DNA of 64,000 bases, taken from NCBI RefSeq assembly GCF_024437735.1, contig NZ_JANFQO010000004.1, forward strand, positions 124,001 to 188,000, read 5' to 3'. Position numbers and translations under genes: made by a program. The notes below the pieces were generated by a model that was not told the DNA's origin, did not search any database, and was given only the letters and a program-made list of their open reading frames with translations. The stretch is from Tahibacter harae (GTDB lineage: Bacteria > Pseudomonadota > Gammaproteobacteria > Xanthomonadales > Rhodanobacteraceae). Shown piece by piece: positions 26,205-35,679 of the stretch; within the stretch, counting starts at the first letter, position 1; every line of letters starts with the position of its first letter.

Positions 26205-28892
26205 TCACACCGTGGTCGGATTGGCCTTGTCCGGATCGATCTTCCACTCCTTGATCGCCCGCGCCACGTCCTTGGCGTGCATCTTTCCTTCCGCGGCCAG
26301 CGCGGCAATCGCGGCCTGGGCGATGTAGTAGCGGTCGACTTCAAAGAAGCGGCGCAGGTTGGCGCGGGTGTCGCTGCGGCCGAAGCCGTCGGTGCCCAGC
26401 ACGGTGTAGCGCATGCCGTCGGGCAGGAAGGCACGGATCGAATCGGCGTGCTGGCGCACGTAGTCGGTGGCGACGATGGCCGGGCCGGCGCGGCCTTCCA
26501 GGCACTGGGTGACATAGGCCTTGCGCGGCTTGTCTTCCGGATGCAGGCGGTTCCAGCGCTCGGCGTCGTGGCCGTCGCGGCGCAGCTCGGTGAAGCTGGG
26601 GCAGCTCCAGATGTCGCTGCTGACGCCGAATTCCTTCTCCAGCAGCTCCGCCGCGGCAATGACTTCGCGCAGGATGGTGCCCGAGCCCAGCAGTTGCACG
26701 TGCGGCGCGTTCTTCTTCGGCTTGCCGCCATCCTTGAACAGGTACATGCCCTTGATGATGCCTTCCTCGACGCCGGCGGGCAGGTCGGGATGGGTGTAGT
26801 TCTCGTTCATCACGGTGATGTAGTAGTACACATCTTCCTGTTCCGTGAGCATGCGGCGGGTACCGTCCTGCAGGATCACGGCGACTTCGTAGGAGAAGGT
26901 CGGATCGTAGGCCTTGCAGTTGGGGATGGAACCGGCCAGCAGGTGGCTGTGGCCGTCCTCGTGCTGCAGGCCTTCGCCGTTGAGCGTGGTACGGCCGGCG
27001 GTGCCGCCGATCAGGAAGCCGCGTGCGCGCATGTCGCCGGCGGCCCAGCACAGGTCGCCCACGCGCTGCATACCGAACATCGAGTAGAAGATGAACACCG
27101 GCAGCATGGGCAGGTTGTTGGTGCTGTAGCTGGTCGCCGCGGCGATCCAGCTGCAGGTGGCCCCGGCTTCGGTGATGCCTTCCTGCAGCACCTGGCCGGC
27201 TTGGTCCTCGCGGTAGTACAGCAGCTGGTCGGAATCCTGCGGCTTGTACTTCTGGCCGAACGGCGCGTAGATGCCGATCTGGCGGAACATGCCTTCCATG
27301 CCGAAGGTGCGCGCCTCGTCGGCGACGATGGGCACGATGCGCGGGCCTATGGCCTTGTCGCGCAGCAGCAGGTTGAGGCCGCGCACGAAGGCCATGGTGG
27401 TGGAGATTTCGCGCTCGCCGCTGCCCTTGGTGATCTGCTCCAGCGCGGCCAGCGCCGGCGTCGGCAGCGATTCGGATTTCTGCCGCCGCTGCGGCAGCGA
27501 ACCGCCCAGCGCCGCGCGGCGTTCCAGCATGTACTGCACTTCCGGCGAATCCTTGCCCGGGTGGTAGTACGGCACTTCGGCCAGCTTGTCGTCGGCCACC
27601 GGGATGTTGAAGCGGTCGCGGAAGGCGCGGATCGCCTCGTCGTCCATCTTCTTCTGCTGGTGGGTGATGTTCATGGACTCGCCGGCGCCGCCCATGCCGT
27701 AGCCCTTGACCGTCTTGGCCAGGATCACGGTGGGACGGCCGTTGGCGTTGGTCATGGCTTCGGCATAGGCCGCATAGACCTTGTGCGGGTCATGGCCGCC
27801 GCGGTTGAGGCGCCAGATGTCCTCGTCGCTGAGGTTGGCGACCATCTCGCGCAGCTCCGGATACTTGCCGAAGAAGTGCTCGCGCGTATACGCGCCGCCG
27901 AAGGCCTTGCAAGCCTGGTATTCGCCGTCGACGGTTTCCATCATCAGCTTGCGCAACAGGCCCTTGGTGTCGCGCGCCAGCAGCGGATCCCAGTACGAGC
28001 CCCACACCACCTTGATGACGTTCCAGCCGGCGCCGCGGAACACGCCTTCGAGTTCCTGGATGATCTTGCCGTTGCCGCGCACCGGGCCATCGAGGCGCTG
28101 CAGATTGCAATTGATGACAAAAATCAGATTGTCCAGATTTTCACGGCCGGCCAGGGAAATCGCGCCCAGCGATTCGGGCTCGTCGGTCTCGCCGTCGCCC
28201 ATGAAGCACCACACCTTGCGGTCGGACTTGGGCGTGAGGTCGCGGTGTTCCAGGTATTTCCAGAAGCGCGCCTGGTAGATCGCCATGATCGGGCCCAGGC
28301 CCATGGACACCGTCGGGGTCTGCCAGAAATCCGGCATCAGCCAGGGATGCGGATAGGAGGACAGGCCGCCGCCGTCGACTTCCATGCGGTAGCGGTCGAG
28401 CTGGGCTTCGCTGATGCGGCCTTCCAGGAAGGCGCGGGCGTAGATGCCGGGGCTGGAGTGGCCCTGCACGTAGAGCAGGTCGCCCGGATGGTTCTCGCTG
28501 GGGGCGCGCCAGAAGTGATTGAAGCCGACGTCGTACAGCGTGGCCGAGGAGGCGAAGCTGGCGATATGGCCGCCGAGTTCGCCCGGCTTGCGGTTGGCGC
28601 GCACCACCGTGGCCAGCGCATTCCAGCGGATCAGCGAGCGGATGCGCCATTCCAGCGCTGCATTGCCCGGGTTGCGCTGCTCGGCATGGCTGGGCACGGT
28701 GTTGACGTATTCGGTGGTCGGCTGGAACGGCAGGTGGCCGCCGGCGCGGCGCGTGGCGTCGACCATGCGCTCCAGCAGGTAGTGCGCGCGCTCCGCCCCG
28801 TCGGCGCCGATCACGGCGTTGAGGGCGTCGATCCATTCCTGGGTTTCGGTCGGATCGAGGTCCTGGTTGAGGATGTCCTGCAGCATGTTCAT
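26205..28892 (-). CDS. aceE: Pyruvate dehydrogenase E1 component, homodimeric type
   Basis: 895 residues, matching E. coli AceE (887). It decarboxylates pyruvate with thiamine diphosphate and passes the acetyl group to E2 lipoyl domains. The ThDP/Mg motif GDGETDEPES is followed by NLIFVINCN, and the N-terminal HIASFASSATLYDVG region and QRVGDLCWAAGDMRARGFLI are typical. ATG 28892 has a GGAGGG site; upstream codons lack homologue-like sequence. The E2 and E3 genes are not in this window, so the gene appears monocistronic, with its own terminator directly downstream. Confidence 0.96.
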   Translation of the reverse strand: MNMLQDILNQDLDPTETQEWIDALNAVIGADGAERAHYLLERMVDATRRAGGHLPFQPTTEYVNTVPSHAEQRNPGNAALEWRIRSLIRWNALATVVRANRKPGELGGHIASFASSATLYDVGFNHFWRAPSENHPGDLLYVQGHSSPGIYARAFLEGRISEAQLDRYRMEVDGGGLSSYPHPWLMPDFWQTPTVSMGLGPIMAIYQARFWKYLEHRDLTPKSDRKVWCFMGDGETDEPESLGAISLAGRENLDNLIFVINCNLQRLDGPVRGNGKIIQELEGVFRGAGWNVIKVVWGSYWDPLLARDTKGLLRKLMMETVDGEYQACKAFGGAYTREHFFGKYPELREMVANLSDEDIWRLNRGGHDPHKVYAAYAEAMTNANGRPTVILAKTVKGYGMGGAGESMNITHQQKKMDDEAIRAFRDRFNIPVADDKLAEVPYYHPGKDSPEVQYMLERRAALGGSLPQRRQKSESLPTPALAALEQITKGSGEREISTTMAFVRGLNLLLRDKAIGPRIVPIVADEARTFGMEGMFRQIGIYAPFGQKYKPQDSDQLLYYREDQAGQVLQEGITEAGATCSWIAAATSYSTNNLPMLPVFIFYSMFGMQRVGDLCWAAGDMRARGFLIGGTAGRTTLNGEGLQHEDGHSHLLAGSIPNCKAYDPTFSYEVAVILQDGTRRMLTEQEDVYYYITVMNENYTHPDLPAGVEEGIIKGMYLFKDGGKPKKNAPHVQLLGSGTILREVIAAAELLEKEFGVSSDIWSCPSFTELRRDGHDAERWNRLHPEDKPRKAYVTQCLEGRAGPAIVATDYVRQHADSIRAFLPDGMRYTVLGTDGFGRSDTRANLRRFFEVDRYYIAQAAIAALAAEGKMHAKDVARAIKEWKIDPDKANPTTV

Positions 28893-29279
28893 GGGTGTCC
28901 CTCCACGAACGCCTGGGCCTGGGGAGGAGCGGCGTTCTATTGCTGTTGTCGTTGGCATGAAAGCGGGCGCCAGGCAGCGGCGCATCAGCCGAAGTCTACC
29001 GGGTTGGCGGGACGGGCTGTATGCCGAACGGATGTTTGATTTGCCGGCCGCGGCCGGCGCGGCCCGCGGGCGCGCTCAGCGGCGGCGTGCCGGCGCGGCG
29101 GATTCCGACGAAAGTCGCGCCCCGGCGTGCCCGCGCCGGCCCCGGCCGAGGGCGGTGCGGGCGGCCTGGACCCGGCCGTAGCGGCGTATGCTTGCGGCCT
29201 GCCGCTGTCACCTGCCCGCGCCTTGCCGCGTAAGCGTCCTGGCGCCGGGATCGCCCGCGCAGCGCCTGCGGAGAGGATT
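28893..29279. other. Intergenic region between divergent aceE and a secreted-protein gene
   Basis: 387 bp with the start sites of both genes. GGAGG for aceE and GAGAGG for the plus-strand gene are clear at its ends. The middle (29040-29200) is extremely GC rich, and I see no convincing promoter hexamers or gene there. Confidence 0.5.
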
Positions 29280-31343
29280 ATGTGCAAGTGGACTATGGCC
29301 GTACTGCTGCTGGCCGGCGCCGGCGCGGCGCCGGCCGCGAATCTGGTGATTTACGACGAAGCCCTGCAGAACGGCTTCCAGGACTACTCCTACGGCGGCG
29401 GCGCGCTGTTCGGCAGCAATGCCCAGGCTCATGCGGGCAGCCTGTCCATACGCTTCACCGGCGGCGCGGCGCCGGACAATTTCAACGCCCTGTCGTTCTG
29501 GCGCGCCAGCGACCTCGGCACCGCCGCCTATCCGCAGCTGCGCTTCTGGGTGCACGGCGGCACCGCCGGCGGCCAGCAGCTGCGCCTGTTCCTGCAGCAT
29601 GACGACAGCATCGTCGCCCAGGCCGAGATCGACGCCTACATCGCCGGCGGCGCGATCGCGGCCAATGCCTGGCGCGAGGTGGTGATCCCGCTGGGCGCCG
29701 GCGGCGTCGGCTATAGCGGCCCGTTCGACCGCATCGACCTGCAGAGCGATTCCGCTGCGGCCCAGCCCGCGCTGTATATCGACGACCTGCTCCTGGCCGA
29801 GGCCGCCACGCCGCAACCCGATCCGATCTTCCGCAACGGCTTCGAGGACAGCGGCCTGCCGCCGGCCGCCAACGGCCTGGTGCAGGAGCCCGGCGTCAGC
29901 GTGCAGGGCATGGCCAGCGACCGCTTCACCTGGCGCGACAGTGCCGGCCAGCCGCGCGCGGCCGTACTCGCCCACAATACCGGCCAGGTCGGCCCCGGCG
30001 GCACGCGCGGCGGCGAGCTGCGCGAGTTCCGCTATCAGGCCGGTGCCGGCACGCGCGTGGTGGCGGCGTCCTCCAGCGGCGCGGCCGGCTTCGGCTATGT
30101 CGTCAGCCACCGCAGCGAAGGCAGCGACGGCATTGGCACCGACGATTCGCCGCTGGGCCACGGCTTCAGCGGCCAGTTCCAGCGCCTGTGGACCGGCCGC
30201 CACCACGCCATCTTCCGCTTCACCCAGAACTATCCGCGCTGGGCACGCACCGATGCCGCCGCGCCGAATGTGCGCTACGACGTGCCGGTGACGCTGGACT
30301 GGGTCTTCGCCACCGGCCGCGATCATCCGCTGTGGTCCATCAGCTGGGATCTCAGCGCCGTGCCGGCCAACGCGGTCGAGGCCGATTCCCGCGCACCCTA
30401 CGGCGAGCTGCTGTTCGACGGCGCCGCGACCGAAGGCGCGCACAGCGTGATCGCCGGCATAGGCTGGGGCGACGGCTACAAGTTCCAGACCACCAGCAGC
30501 CCGGCGACGTATTCGTCCAGCTGGAGCTGGAACACGCCGAACACGATTCCCTATGTGAAACTGTGGACAACCGCAGTGGACGCGACCATGGGCACGGTGC
30601 AGACCGACAGCCTCGCCCACCAGGACGCCGGCGGCTATTTCGGCACCGCACGCTGGAACACCACCAGCGCCGCCGGCAATGCCTGCACCGCGCCGGCCTC
30701 GCTGATGCCCTGCGACTACAACTGGCCCTACCAGTCGATCAACTATTCCTTCGGCGGCGTCGCCACGCCGACCAACAACACGCGCCTGGCCTGGGGCACG
30801 AATTTCGGTTTCCTCGGCCAGACGGCCTACTACCGCCATGGCAGCGCCTACTGGGGCGGGCCGCTGCCGAACGCCACCGCGGCCGGCTGGCCGCGGCAGA
30901 GCTATTCCACGCATATCGTGTTCGGCACGCACAGCGGCGACCCGGTCGGTGCCCAGGTGGGCCAGGTCGAGGCGCTGCAGTCGGTGAGCCTGAGCGCCGC
31001 CGTCGGCAGCATCGCGACCAGCGGCCCGGCCGGCATCAACCGCCCCGACAGCCGGACCTATGCGCCGGCCGGTTACGATCCGGTGTATGCGGCACTGACC
31101 TTCGTCGCCGCGGGCAATGCGCTGGACGCGAACATCGGCGTCGGCGCTGGCAGAACGCTACGCAAGCCCTTGCTCGTGGTGCGCGGCGTCACGGCCTATC
31201 CCGCCACCGTGCGGCTCAACGGCGCGACGCTGGTGCGCGATACCGACTATTTCCCGTCGCTGCGCGCCGGTGCGAACGAGCTGTGGCTTACGCTGAACCG
31301 CGATCTCGCGGCCGGCGCGAACCGGCTCGAACTCCTGCCCTGA
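29280..31343 (+). CDS. Secreted protein of unknown function with N-terminal sugar-binding-like module
   Basis: 687 residues with a signal peptide (about 1-20). Residues 21-175 look like a carbohydrate-binding jelly-roll (FQDYSYGGG, SLSIRFTGG, LRFWVHGGTAGGQQLRLFL, RIDLQSDS, LYIDDLLL). At 183-190 stands IFRNGFED, the motif that ends other exported proteins here. The remaining about 490 residues are Trp/Tyr/Asn rich (IFRFTQNYPRWAR, CDYNWPYQSINYSFGG, YYRHGSAYWGG) and match no family I know; they could be an extracellular enzyme or binding domain. ATG 29280 is preceded by GAGAGG. Confidence 0.75.
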   Translation: MCKWTMAVLLLAGAGAAPAANLVIYDEALQNGFQDYSYGGGALFGSNAQAHAGSLSIRFTGGAAPDNFNALSFWRASDLGTAAYPQLRFWVHGGTAGGQQLRLFLQHDDSIVAQAEIDAYIAGGAIAANAWREVVIPLGAGGVGYSGPFDRIDLQSDSAAAQPALYIDDLLLAEAATPQPDPIFRNGFEDSGLPPAANGLVQEPGVSVQGMASDRFTWRDSAGQPRAAVLAHNTGQVGPGGTRGGELREFRYQAGAGTRVVAASSSGAAGFGYVVSHRSEGSDGIGTDDSPLGHGFSGQFQRLWTGRHHAIFRFTQNYPRWARTDAAAPNVRYDVPVTLDWVFATGRDHPLWSISWDLSAVPANAVEADSRAPYGELLFDGAATEGAHSVIAGIGWGDGYKFQTTSSPATYSSSWSWNTPNTIPYVKLWTTAVDATMGTVQTDSLAHQDAGGYFGTARWNTTSAAGNACTAPASLMPCDYNWPYQSINYSFGGVATPTNNTRLAWGTNFGFLGQTAYYRHGSAYWGGPLPNATAAGWPRQSYSTHIVFGTHSGDPVGAQVGQVEALQSVSLSAAVGSIATSGPAGINRPDSRTYAPAGYDPVYAALTFVAAGNALDANIGVGAGRTLRKPLLVVRGVTAYPATVRLNGATLVRDTDYFPSLRAGANELWLTLNRDLAAGANRLELLP

Positions 31344-31432
31344 AGCTGTCCCCGCCGCCGTTGCGGTAACTGCCGCGCGGCGGCTGCGGCGCCCGGCACG
31401 CTCGTGGCATGCTGGCGTTTTCGGGGGATGGC

Positions 31433-32044
31433 ATGGCCTGGTATTCGTATCCGCTCGGCGCCGCGCTGACGCCGGAGCACGTTGCGCAGGGCGCCCGGCC
31501 GCGGGAACTGCTGGGCGCCCTGCCGCCGGAGGCGCCGCACGTATTCGCCGCATCGCGCCGCGGCCTGCTGCTGCACCGCTTGCGTCAGCTGCTCGCAGCC
31601 GCGGGTGCCGATGTGGACGGACTGTATCTGCTGCAGGACCAGGCCGTGCTCGCCGGCGCGGAGCTGACGCAGCAGCGGGCGCGCATCGAGGCCCTGCTCG
31701 ACGCGGTCGGCAGGAATCCGCGGCTCGCGATCGAAGCGACCCGCGAAGCGCACACGCCCGCCGCCACGGTGCAATGCGAAGGCTTCGAGCCGCTGGCCTG
31801 CGAAGTCGTGTATGCGCCGGACTGCCGCATCGAGGAGGGCTGGGTCTATTACTGCACCGAAGACCAGGTGCGCGCCATGCTCGCGGCGGCGATCTGCGGC
31901 CCGGATCCCAGGCCGCCGGCAGACGACGAAGGCGAAAGCCTGCAATACCTGTTCGGCTTTCTCCAATCGCAGGCGGCACTGCTGCGCACGGCAGAAGAGG
32001 CCGGCTTGTGCGTGATCTATGCCGAGATGAATCCGGCCGACTGA
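31433..32044 (+). CDS. Hypothetical protein
   Basis: 203 residues from ATG 31433, preceded by a good GGGGGATGGC site; an ATG at 31409 would add eight residues. The protein is soluble and acidic near the C-terminus. Segments include MAWYSYPLGAALTPEH, LLQDQAVLAGAELTQQ, CEVVYAPDCRIEEGWVYYC and DDEGESLQYLFGFLQSQAALL. No recognised family, signal peptide or membrane helix. It is convergent with the TPR gene of the peptide locus and separated from it by 188 bp. Confidence 0.6.
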   Translation: MAWYSYPLGAALTPEHVAQGARPRELLGALPPEAPHVFAASRRGLLLHRLRQLLAAAGADVDGLYLLQDQAVLAGAELTQQRARIEALLDAVGRNPRLAIEATREAHTPAATVQCEGFEPLACEVVYAPDCRIEEGWVYYCTEDQVRAMLAAAICGPDPRPPADDEGESLQYLFGFLQSQAALLRTAEEAGLCVIYAEMNPAD

Positions 32045-32232
32045 GCAACAGCCCCTGCGTGCGTCGCCTGCGTTGCCGCAGCATTGCCCGCTGCAGCATC
32101 GCGCGCCGGAGCGTTGTCCGCCAGCGGGCAGCGCACAGCCGTGAGCCAGCTGACGATCGCCGTGCAGGCGTGCATCCGCTACGCCATGCTCCCGCGGCGC
32201 CGCCACTCACGGCACCGCGGTAGACGCCCGGC

Positions 32233-34143
32233 TCAGGCAGCCGACAGCAGGCGCGACGCTTCTGCGCGGTCGCGCAGCGCCTCGTCGTGGCGCTGCAGCG
32301 CCGCCAGCGCCACGGCGCGGTTCTCGTACAGCTCGGCCATGCCGGGCGCGCGGCGCACGGCTTCGTCGAGATCGTGCAGGGCTTCGTCGATGCGGCCGTT
32401 CTCGAACAGCAGCACGGCGCGGTTGGACCACAGCTGCGCATCGCGCGGATCGCGCGCCAGCGCCGCGCCGTAGTCGGCGATGGCGGCGTCGGCATGGCCC
32501 AGCTGTTCGTGCGCCTGGGCGCGGCCGACCAGGGCCAGGCCGGCGTTGGGTTCTATGTCCAGCGCCTGGTTATAGGCCTGTACCGCCGCAGCGTAATCGC
32601 CGGCGCGGCGAAGGGCCTGGCCGAGATTGGTCCAGACTTCGAAATACGGCGCGCTCAGGCCTATTGCCGTGCGGAAATCCGCGACGGCCTCGTCCAGCCG
32701 GCCGACCTTGAGGAATACGCTGCCGCGGTCGTTGTAGTACTCCGAGTAGCGCGGGTCGATCTCCATGGCCGCGCTGAAATAAGTGATGGCCTCGTCGTAG
32801 GAGCGCATGCCCGCATGCACCTGGGCGATGTTGTACAGCAGCACCGAACGGTGCAGGCGGTACTGGCTGTCGGACAGGTGTTGCTGCAGCCGGTCGTAGC
32901 CATCGCGGCACAGCTGTATGGCTTCCTGCAGGCGGCCCTGCTGGAAGCGGATGAAGGCGATGCCGTTGAGATTGAACACGGCCAGGTAGTGCCGCTCGGG
33001 CTCGCCCAGCGAAGTCTGGTCGAGTATGTCCATGGCGCGCTGCAGGTAGTCCTCGGCCAGCGCGAAATCGCGCTGCGGCAGGAAGCGGCAGTGCAGCATG
33101 GCCATGGTGTAGTAGATGCTGACCAGGTCGTCCGGGTCGCTGACCTTGGCCAGGGCTTCGTCGCGCACCACGCGCAGGGCCTGCTCGGGCTGGCCCATGG
33201 CCGCGTGCGCGTTGAACAGGCCGGAGACGATATGCCAGCGGCTGAAGCGGCGTTCGCCGTAGTCGATCTCGTCGAGATCGGCGAGCACGGGCTCGCCGAA
33301 GAACAGCGCGTCCTCGTACAGGCCGAAATGGTTGTAGACCGCCAGCGCGGCGGCACGCCAGCGCTGGGCGCGGGCGTGTTCGCCGAGCTGGTCGTAGGCG
33401 TCGATCAGGCGCGGGATCAGGTTGTCCTGGCCCAGGGAAGCGGACAGGCGCTGTTCCCATTCCAGCGTCGCCGCGCGCAGCGCGGCCAGATCCGGCGCCG
33501 GCGCGCCGGCCGCCAGCGCGAGGTTGACGCGGTCCATGGGATAGCCGTCGAACAGCGCTTCGGCCGCCGCCGCCTGCTGCGGTTCCACCGCGATCACCAG
33601 ATCCAGCGGCAGCGCCGCGAGCCGCCGCCGCGCCAGGTCGTGGAAGAAGCGCCGCATCAGCGCGCCGGCCTGGTCGAAGTCATGCAGCACCAGCACTGTG
33701 CGGCGCGGGCTGCGCGGCAGCCACGCAGCGAGCAGGTCGATCAGTCCGTGCAGCAGGCGGTAGGCGCGGTCCACCGGATAGCTGCGCACGCGCTCCTTCA
33801 CCGGCGAGGCATCGGTCAGGCTGGCATCGGTCAGCGGGAAGCGGCTGCGCAGACTGGGCAGGGCCAGCGCGAGTTCGTAGTGGTGCTGCTGCAGCAGCGC
33901 CGGATCCTGCGCATCGATCTGCGGCACCAGCGCGGCCAGGTAATCGGTCAGCCCGGCCCAGGGGCCGCCGCAGCGCAGGCGGCAATCCAGGTGATGCACC
34001 TGCGCGGACGCCGGCGCGGCCGCGGCGGCCTGTTCGTGCAGCCAGTGCGTACGCGCCGCACCGGCGGCGGCGCTGACCAGGGTCAGCGTGCCGGCACCGG
34101 CGGCCGGCAGGGAGAGAGCGGGAGCGACAGTCATTGCGTGCAT
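32233..34143 (-). CDS. TPR protein with degenerate STAND-type ATPase N-terminus, in peptide locus
   Basis: 636 residues. Residues 19-36 (LTLVSAAAGAARTHWLHE) occupy the position of a Walker A loop but lack the G-K-[ST] core, while LVLHDFDQ at 151-158 resembles a Walker B strand. The front end therefore looks like a non-hydrolysing MalT/STAND-like domain. From about 240 onward there are helical repeats, with clear TPRs at about 420-630 (YYNDRGSVFLKVGRLDEAVADF, LWSNRAVLLFENGRIDEALHDL). No DNA-binding domain is visible. Its AAAGGATGA ribosome site overlaps the stop of the PqqD-M50 gene (4 bp spacing), so expression is coupled. It may act as a scaffold or adaptor for peptide processing or signalling (inference). 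Confidence 0.75.
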   Translation of the reverse strand: MHAMTVAPALSLPAAGAGTLTLVSAAAGAARTHWLHEQAAAAAPASAQVHHLDCRLRCGGPWAGLTDYLAALVPQIDAQDPALLQQHHYELALALPSLRSRFPLTDASLTDASPVKERVRSYPVDRAYRLLHGLIDLLAAWLPRSPRRTVLVLHDFDQAGALMRRFFHDLARRRLAALPLDLVIAVEPQQAAAAEALFDGYPMDRVNLALAAGAPAPDLAALRAATLEWEQRLSASLGQDNLIPRLIDAYDQLGEHARAQRWRAAALAVYNHFGLYEDALFFGEPVLADLDEIDYGERRFSRWHIVSGLFNAHAAMGQPEQALRVVRDEALAKVSDPDDLVSIYYTMAMLHCRFLPQRDFALAEDYLQRAMDILDQTSLGEPERHYLAVFNLNGIAFIRFQQGRLQEAIQLCRDGYDRLQQHLSDSQYRLHRSVLLYNIAQVHAGMRSYDEAITYFSAAMEIDPRYSEYYNDRGSVFLKVGRLDEAVADFRTAIGLSAPYFEVWTNLGQALRRAGDYAAAVQAYNQALDIEPNAGLALVGRAQAHEQLGHADAAIADYGAALARDPRDAQLWSNRAVLLFENGRIDEALHDLDEAVRRAPGMAELYENRAVALAALQRHDEALRDRAEASRLLSAA

Positions 34144-34147
34144 GGCT

Positions 34148-35341
34148 TCATCCTTTGCGCGGCCAGAGTTGACGCGCCCATAGCGCCAGCCCGGCGATCA
34201 GCAGGGTGGAAAACAGCAGGCCCGACAGCCAGGTGGTGACGGCAACGGGCTGGGCCGGACCGGGCGCGGTAAGCGTTTCCCAGAACAGGAACAGGTAGCT
34301 CGCAAACAGCGGCAGCTGCACGAACAGCAGCAGGCCCAGGGCCAGGCCGCGGCCGCCCAGCCAGATTGCGGCATAGGCGGGAATCAGGCGGCGCTCGTGC
34401 GGCGGCAGGGCGGACTGGTCCACGGGTTCGGCGCGGCCGCGCCAGCGCGCCCAGCGGTTGCGCAGCCAGTCCTCGGTGTCCTGCAGCAGGCGCTTGCAGC
34501 CAAGCAGGTTGGATGCCGCATAGTAGAAATCGGTACGCAGGAAGAAATAGCACTGCCACAGGATGCGCAGCAGATAGACGAACAGCAGCGCCGACAGCAG
34601 GCTCACCGTCAGCGGCGCAAAGCCCCAGTGCCAGTGCCGCGCGGCCGCGAGCACCAGCACGATCAGCGCCGCGGAAACCAGATCCACGATGGGCCCGGCC
34701 AGTATGGGCAGATAGCGGCGTTCGCGCGGCAGCGCCCAGATCCCGCTCATGTCGGTATACCAGACGACGAACCAGAGCTGGTTGCCTATGCTGAAACGGC
34801 AGGACACGCCGGCGGCGCGCGCGGCGCTGAGGTGGGCCATCTCGTGCACGAAGGTCGAGGCCATGCCCAGCAGCATGACGCCGAGCAGCTGCAGTGCGGT
34901 CTCGTTGGGGAAATACAGCGCGCGCCAGCCCGGCAGCAGCGACGGCTCGCGCCACAGCACGACGACGGCGGCGAGAACGACGGCGGCCATCGCCGCGAGG
35001 GTGAAACGGTTCCACAGCAGCCGGCCCAGCGCCGGCGTGACCAGGCGGTCGAAATGGCCGCGGCGCGGCGCTGTCGCGGACGGCGCCTCGGCGCCGGTGG
35101 CGAGAATGCCGTAGCCCGTCAGCACGGCGATCAGGTCGTCCAGGTCCGGCGCCTCGCCGTGGCGCTGCAGATAGTCCGCATGGACCGCAGCCGGGCTGCG
35201 GCCGGCCTTGAACGCGGCCAGGATCTCGACCACGTCGCCGGGCACCGAAAGGAATTTGCCGCTGCGCGGCGAGCCGATGATGAAACCCTCGCCATCCGGC
35301 TGGACGGAATACGGCAGCACCTGCAACGGCGTGTCCTGCAT
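34148..35341 (-). CDS. PqqD-like domain fused to M50 zinc metalloprotease (peptide maturation or export)
   Basis: 397 residues. Residues 1-85 resemble a PqqD-type RiPP recognition element (EGFIIGSPRSGKFLSVPGD, helices, DLDDLIAVLTGYGIL). From about 105 the protein is a polytopic membrane protease. The zinc motif HEMAH (166-170) lies in a membrane helix, and the third ligand Asp220 lies in LAGPIVDL, so the active site is intact. Segments such as DFYYAASNLLGCKRLLQDTE are typical of the 'putative peptide zinc metalloprotease' family found with ribosomal peptides. It is downstream of the 39-residue peptide gene and 4 bp upstream of the TPR gene. Start 35341 is chosen because it begins the PqqD-like fold; its ribosome site is weak. 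Confidence 0.82.
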   Translation of the reverse strand: MQDTPLQVLPYSVQPDGEGFIIGSPRSGKFLSVPGDVVEILAAFKAGRSPAAVHADYLQRHGEAPDLDDLIAVLTGYGILATGAEAPSATAPRRGHFDRLVTPALGRLLWNRFTLAAMAAVVLAAVVVLWREPSLLPGWRALYFPNETALQLLGVMLLGMASTFVHEMAHLSAARAAGVSCRFSIGNQLWFVVWYTDMSGIWALPRERRYLPILAGPIVDLVSAALIVLVLAAARHWHWGFAPLTVSLLSALLFVYLLRILWQCYFFLRTDFYYAASNLLGCKRLLQDTEDWLRNRWARWRGRAEPVDQSALPPHERRLIPAYAAIWLGGRGLALGLLLFVQLPLFASYLFLFWETLTAPGPAQPVAVTTWLSGLLFSTLLIAGLALWARQLWPRKG

Positions 35342-35496
35342 GGCCGGGCCCGTGGTATGCGCGCAAGCGGGAGAAGGAATCCGGCAACGCCGGAGCCAGA
35401 ATCCGCGACCGCCCGGCAACAGCCGGCCGCCGGCGCCCACCGCGGGCGCGCGCACGGCCTGCCGGCACCGCGGCAGTCAGGATTGCCCTACACGAA

Positions 35497-35523
35497 AAGA
35501 GGACGGGGGAAACCCGTCCTCTT
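35497..35523 (-). terminator. Attenuator-like hairpin between peptide gene and protease gene
   Basis: Perfect 11-bp stem (AAGAGGACGGG and its complement) with a 5-base loop. In the minus direction it is followed by TTTTCG. It lies 15 bp past the peptide stop. Partial termination here would give more peptide transcript than processing-gene transcript. Confidence 0.7.
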
Positions 35524-35538
35524 CAGATTGCTGCCGGC

Positions 35539-35658
35539 TCAGTTCGACGCCGGACCTTCGATGATTGCGCACAGCCATTCCGGGAAGCAGACGCGACACT
35601 CGTACATCGCGGCCGTGGTCTTGACGGTTTCCACCTCACGAACGACGAACTTCTTCAT
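35539..35658 (-). CDS. Putative RiPP precursor peptide, 39 residues
   Basis: A short gene with ATG at 35658, GGGGAAAG 6 bp upstream and TGA at 35539-35541. The basic start MKKFVVREVETVKTT looks like a leader. The C-terminal half holds three cysteines (positions 21, 24 and 30) as C-R-V-C and W-L-C, followed by AIIEGPASN. Size, charge pattern and position just upstream of a PqqD-M50 gene, separated by an attenuator-like hairpin, fit a precursor of a ribosomally synthesised modified peptide. I see no radical SAM, lanthionine or ABC exporter gene nearby, so chemistry is unknown. It could also be a small signalling peptide cleaved by the adjacent protease. Confidence 0.65.
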   Translation of the reverse strand: MKKFVVREVETVKTTAAMYECRVCFPEWLCAIIEGPASN

Positions 35659-35679
35659 TGTCTTTCCCCATTGAGTGAA

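Noticed and set aside
26277..29039. Plus-strand frame of about 920 codons opposite aceE
   Set aside because: Antisense shadow of a highly conserved enzyme gene.
32233..34143. TPR protein considered as a MalT-like transcription activator
   Set aside because: No LuxR-type helix-turn-helix is present at the C-terminus, and the Walker A loop is degenerate.
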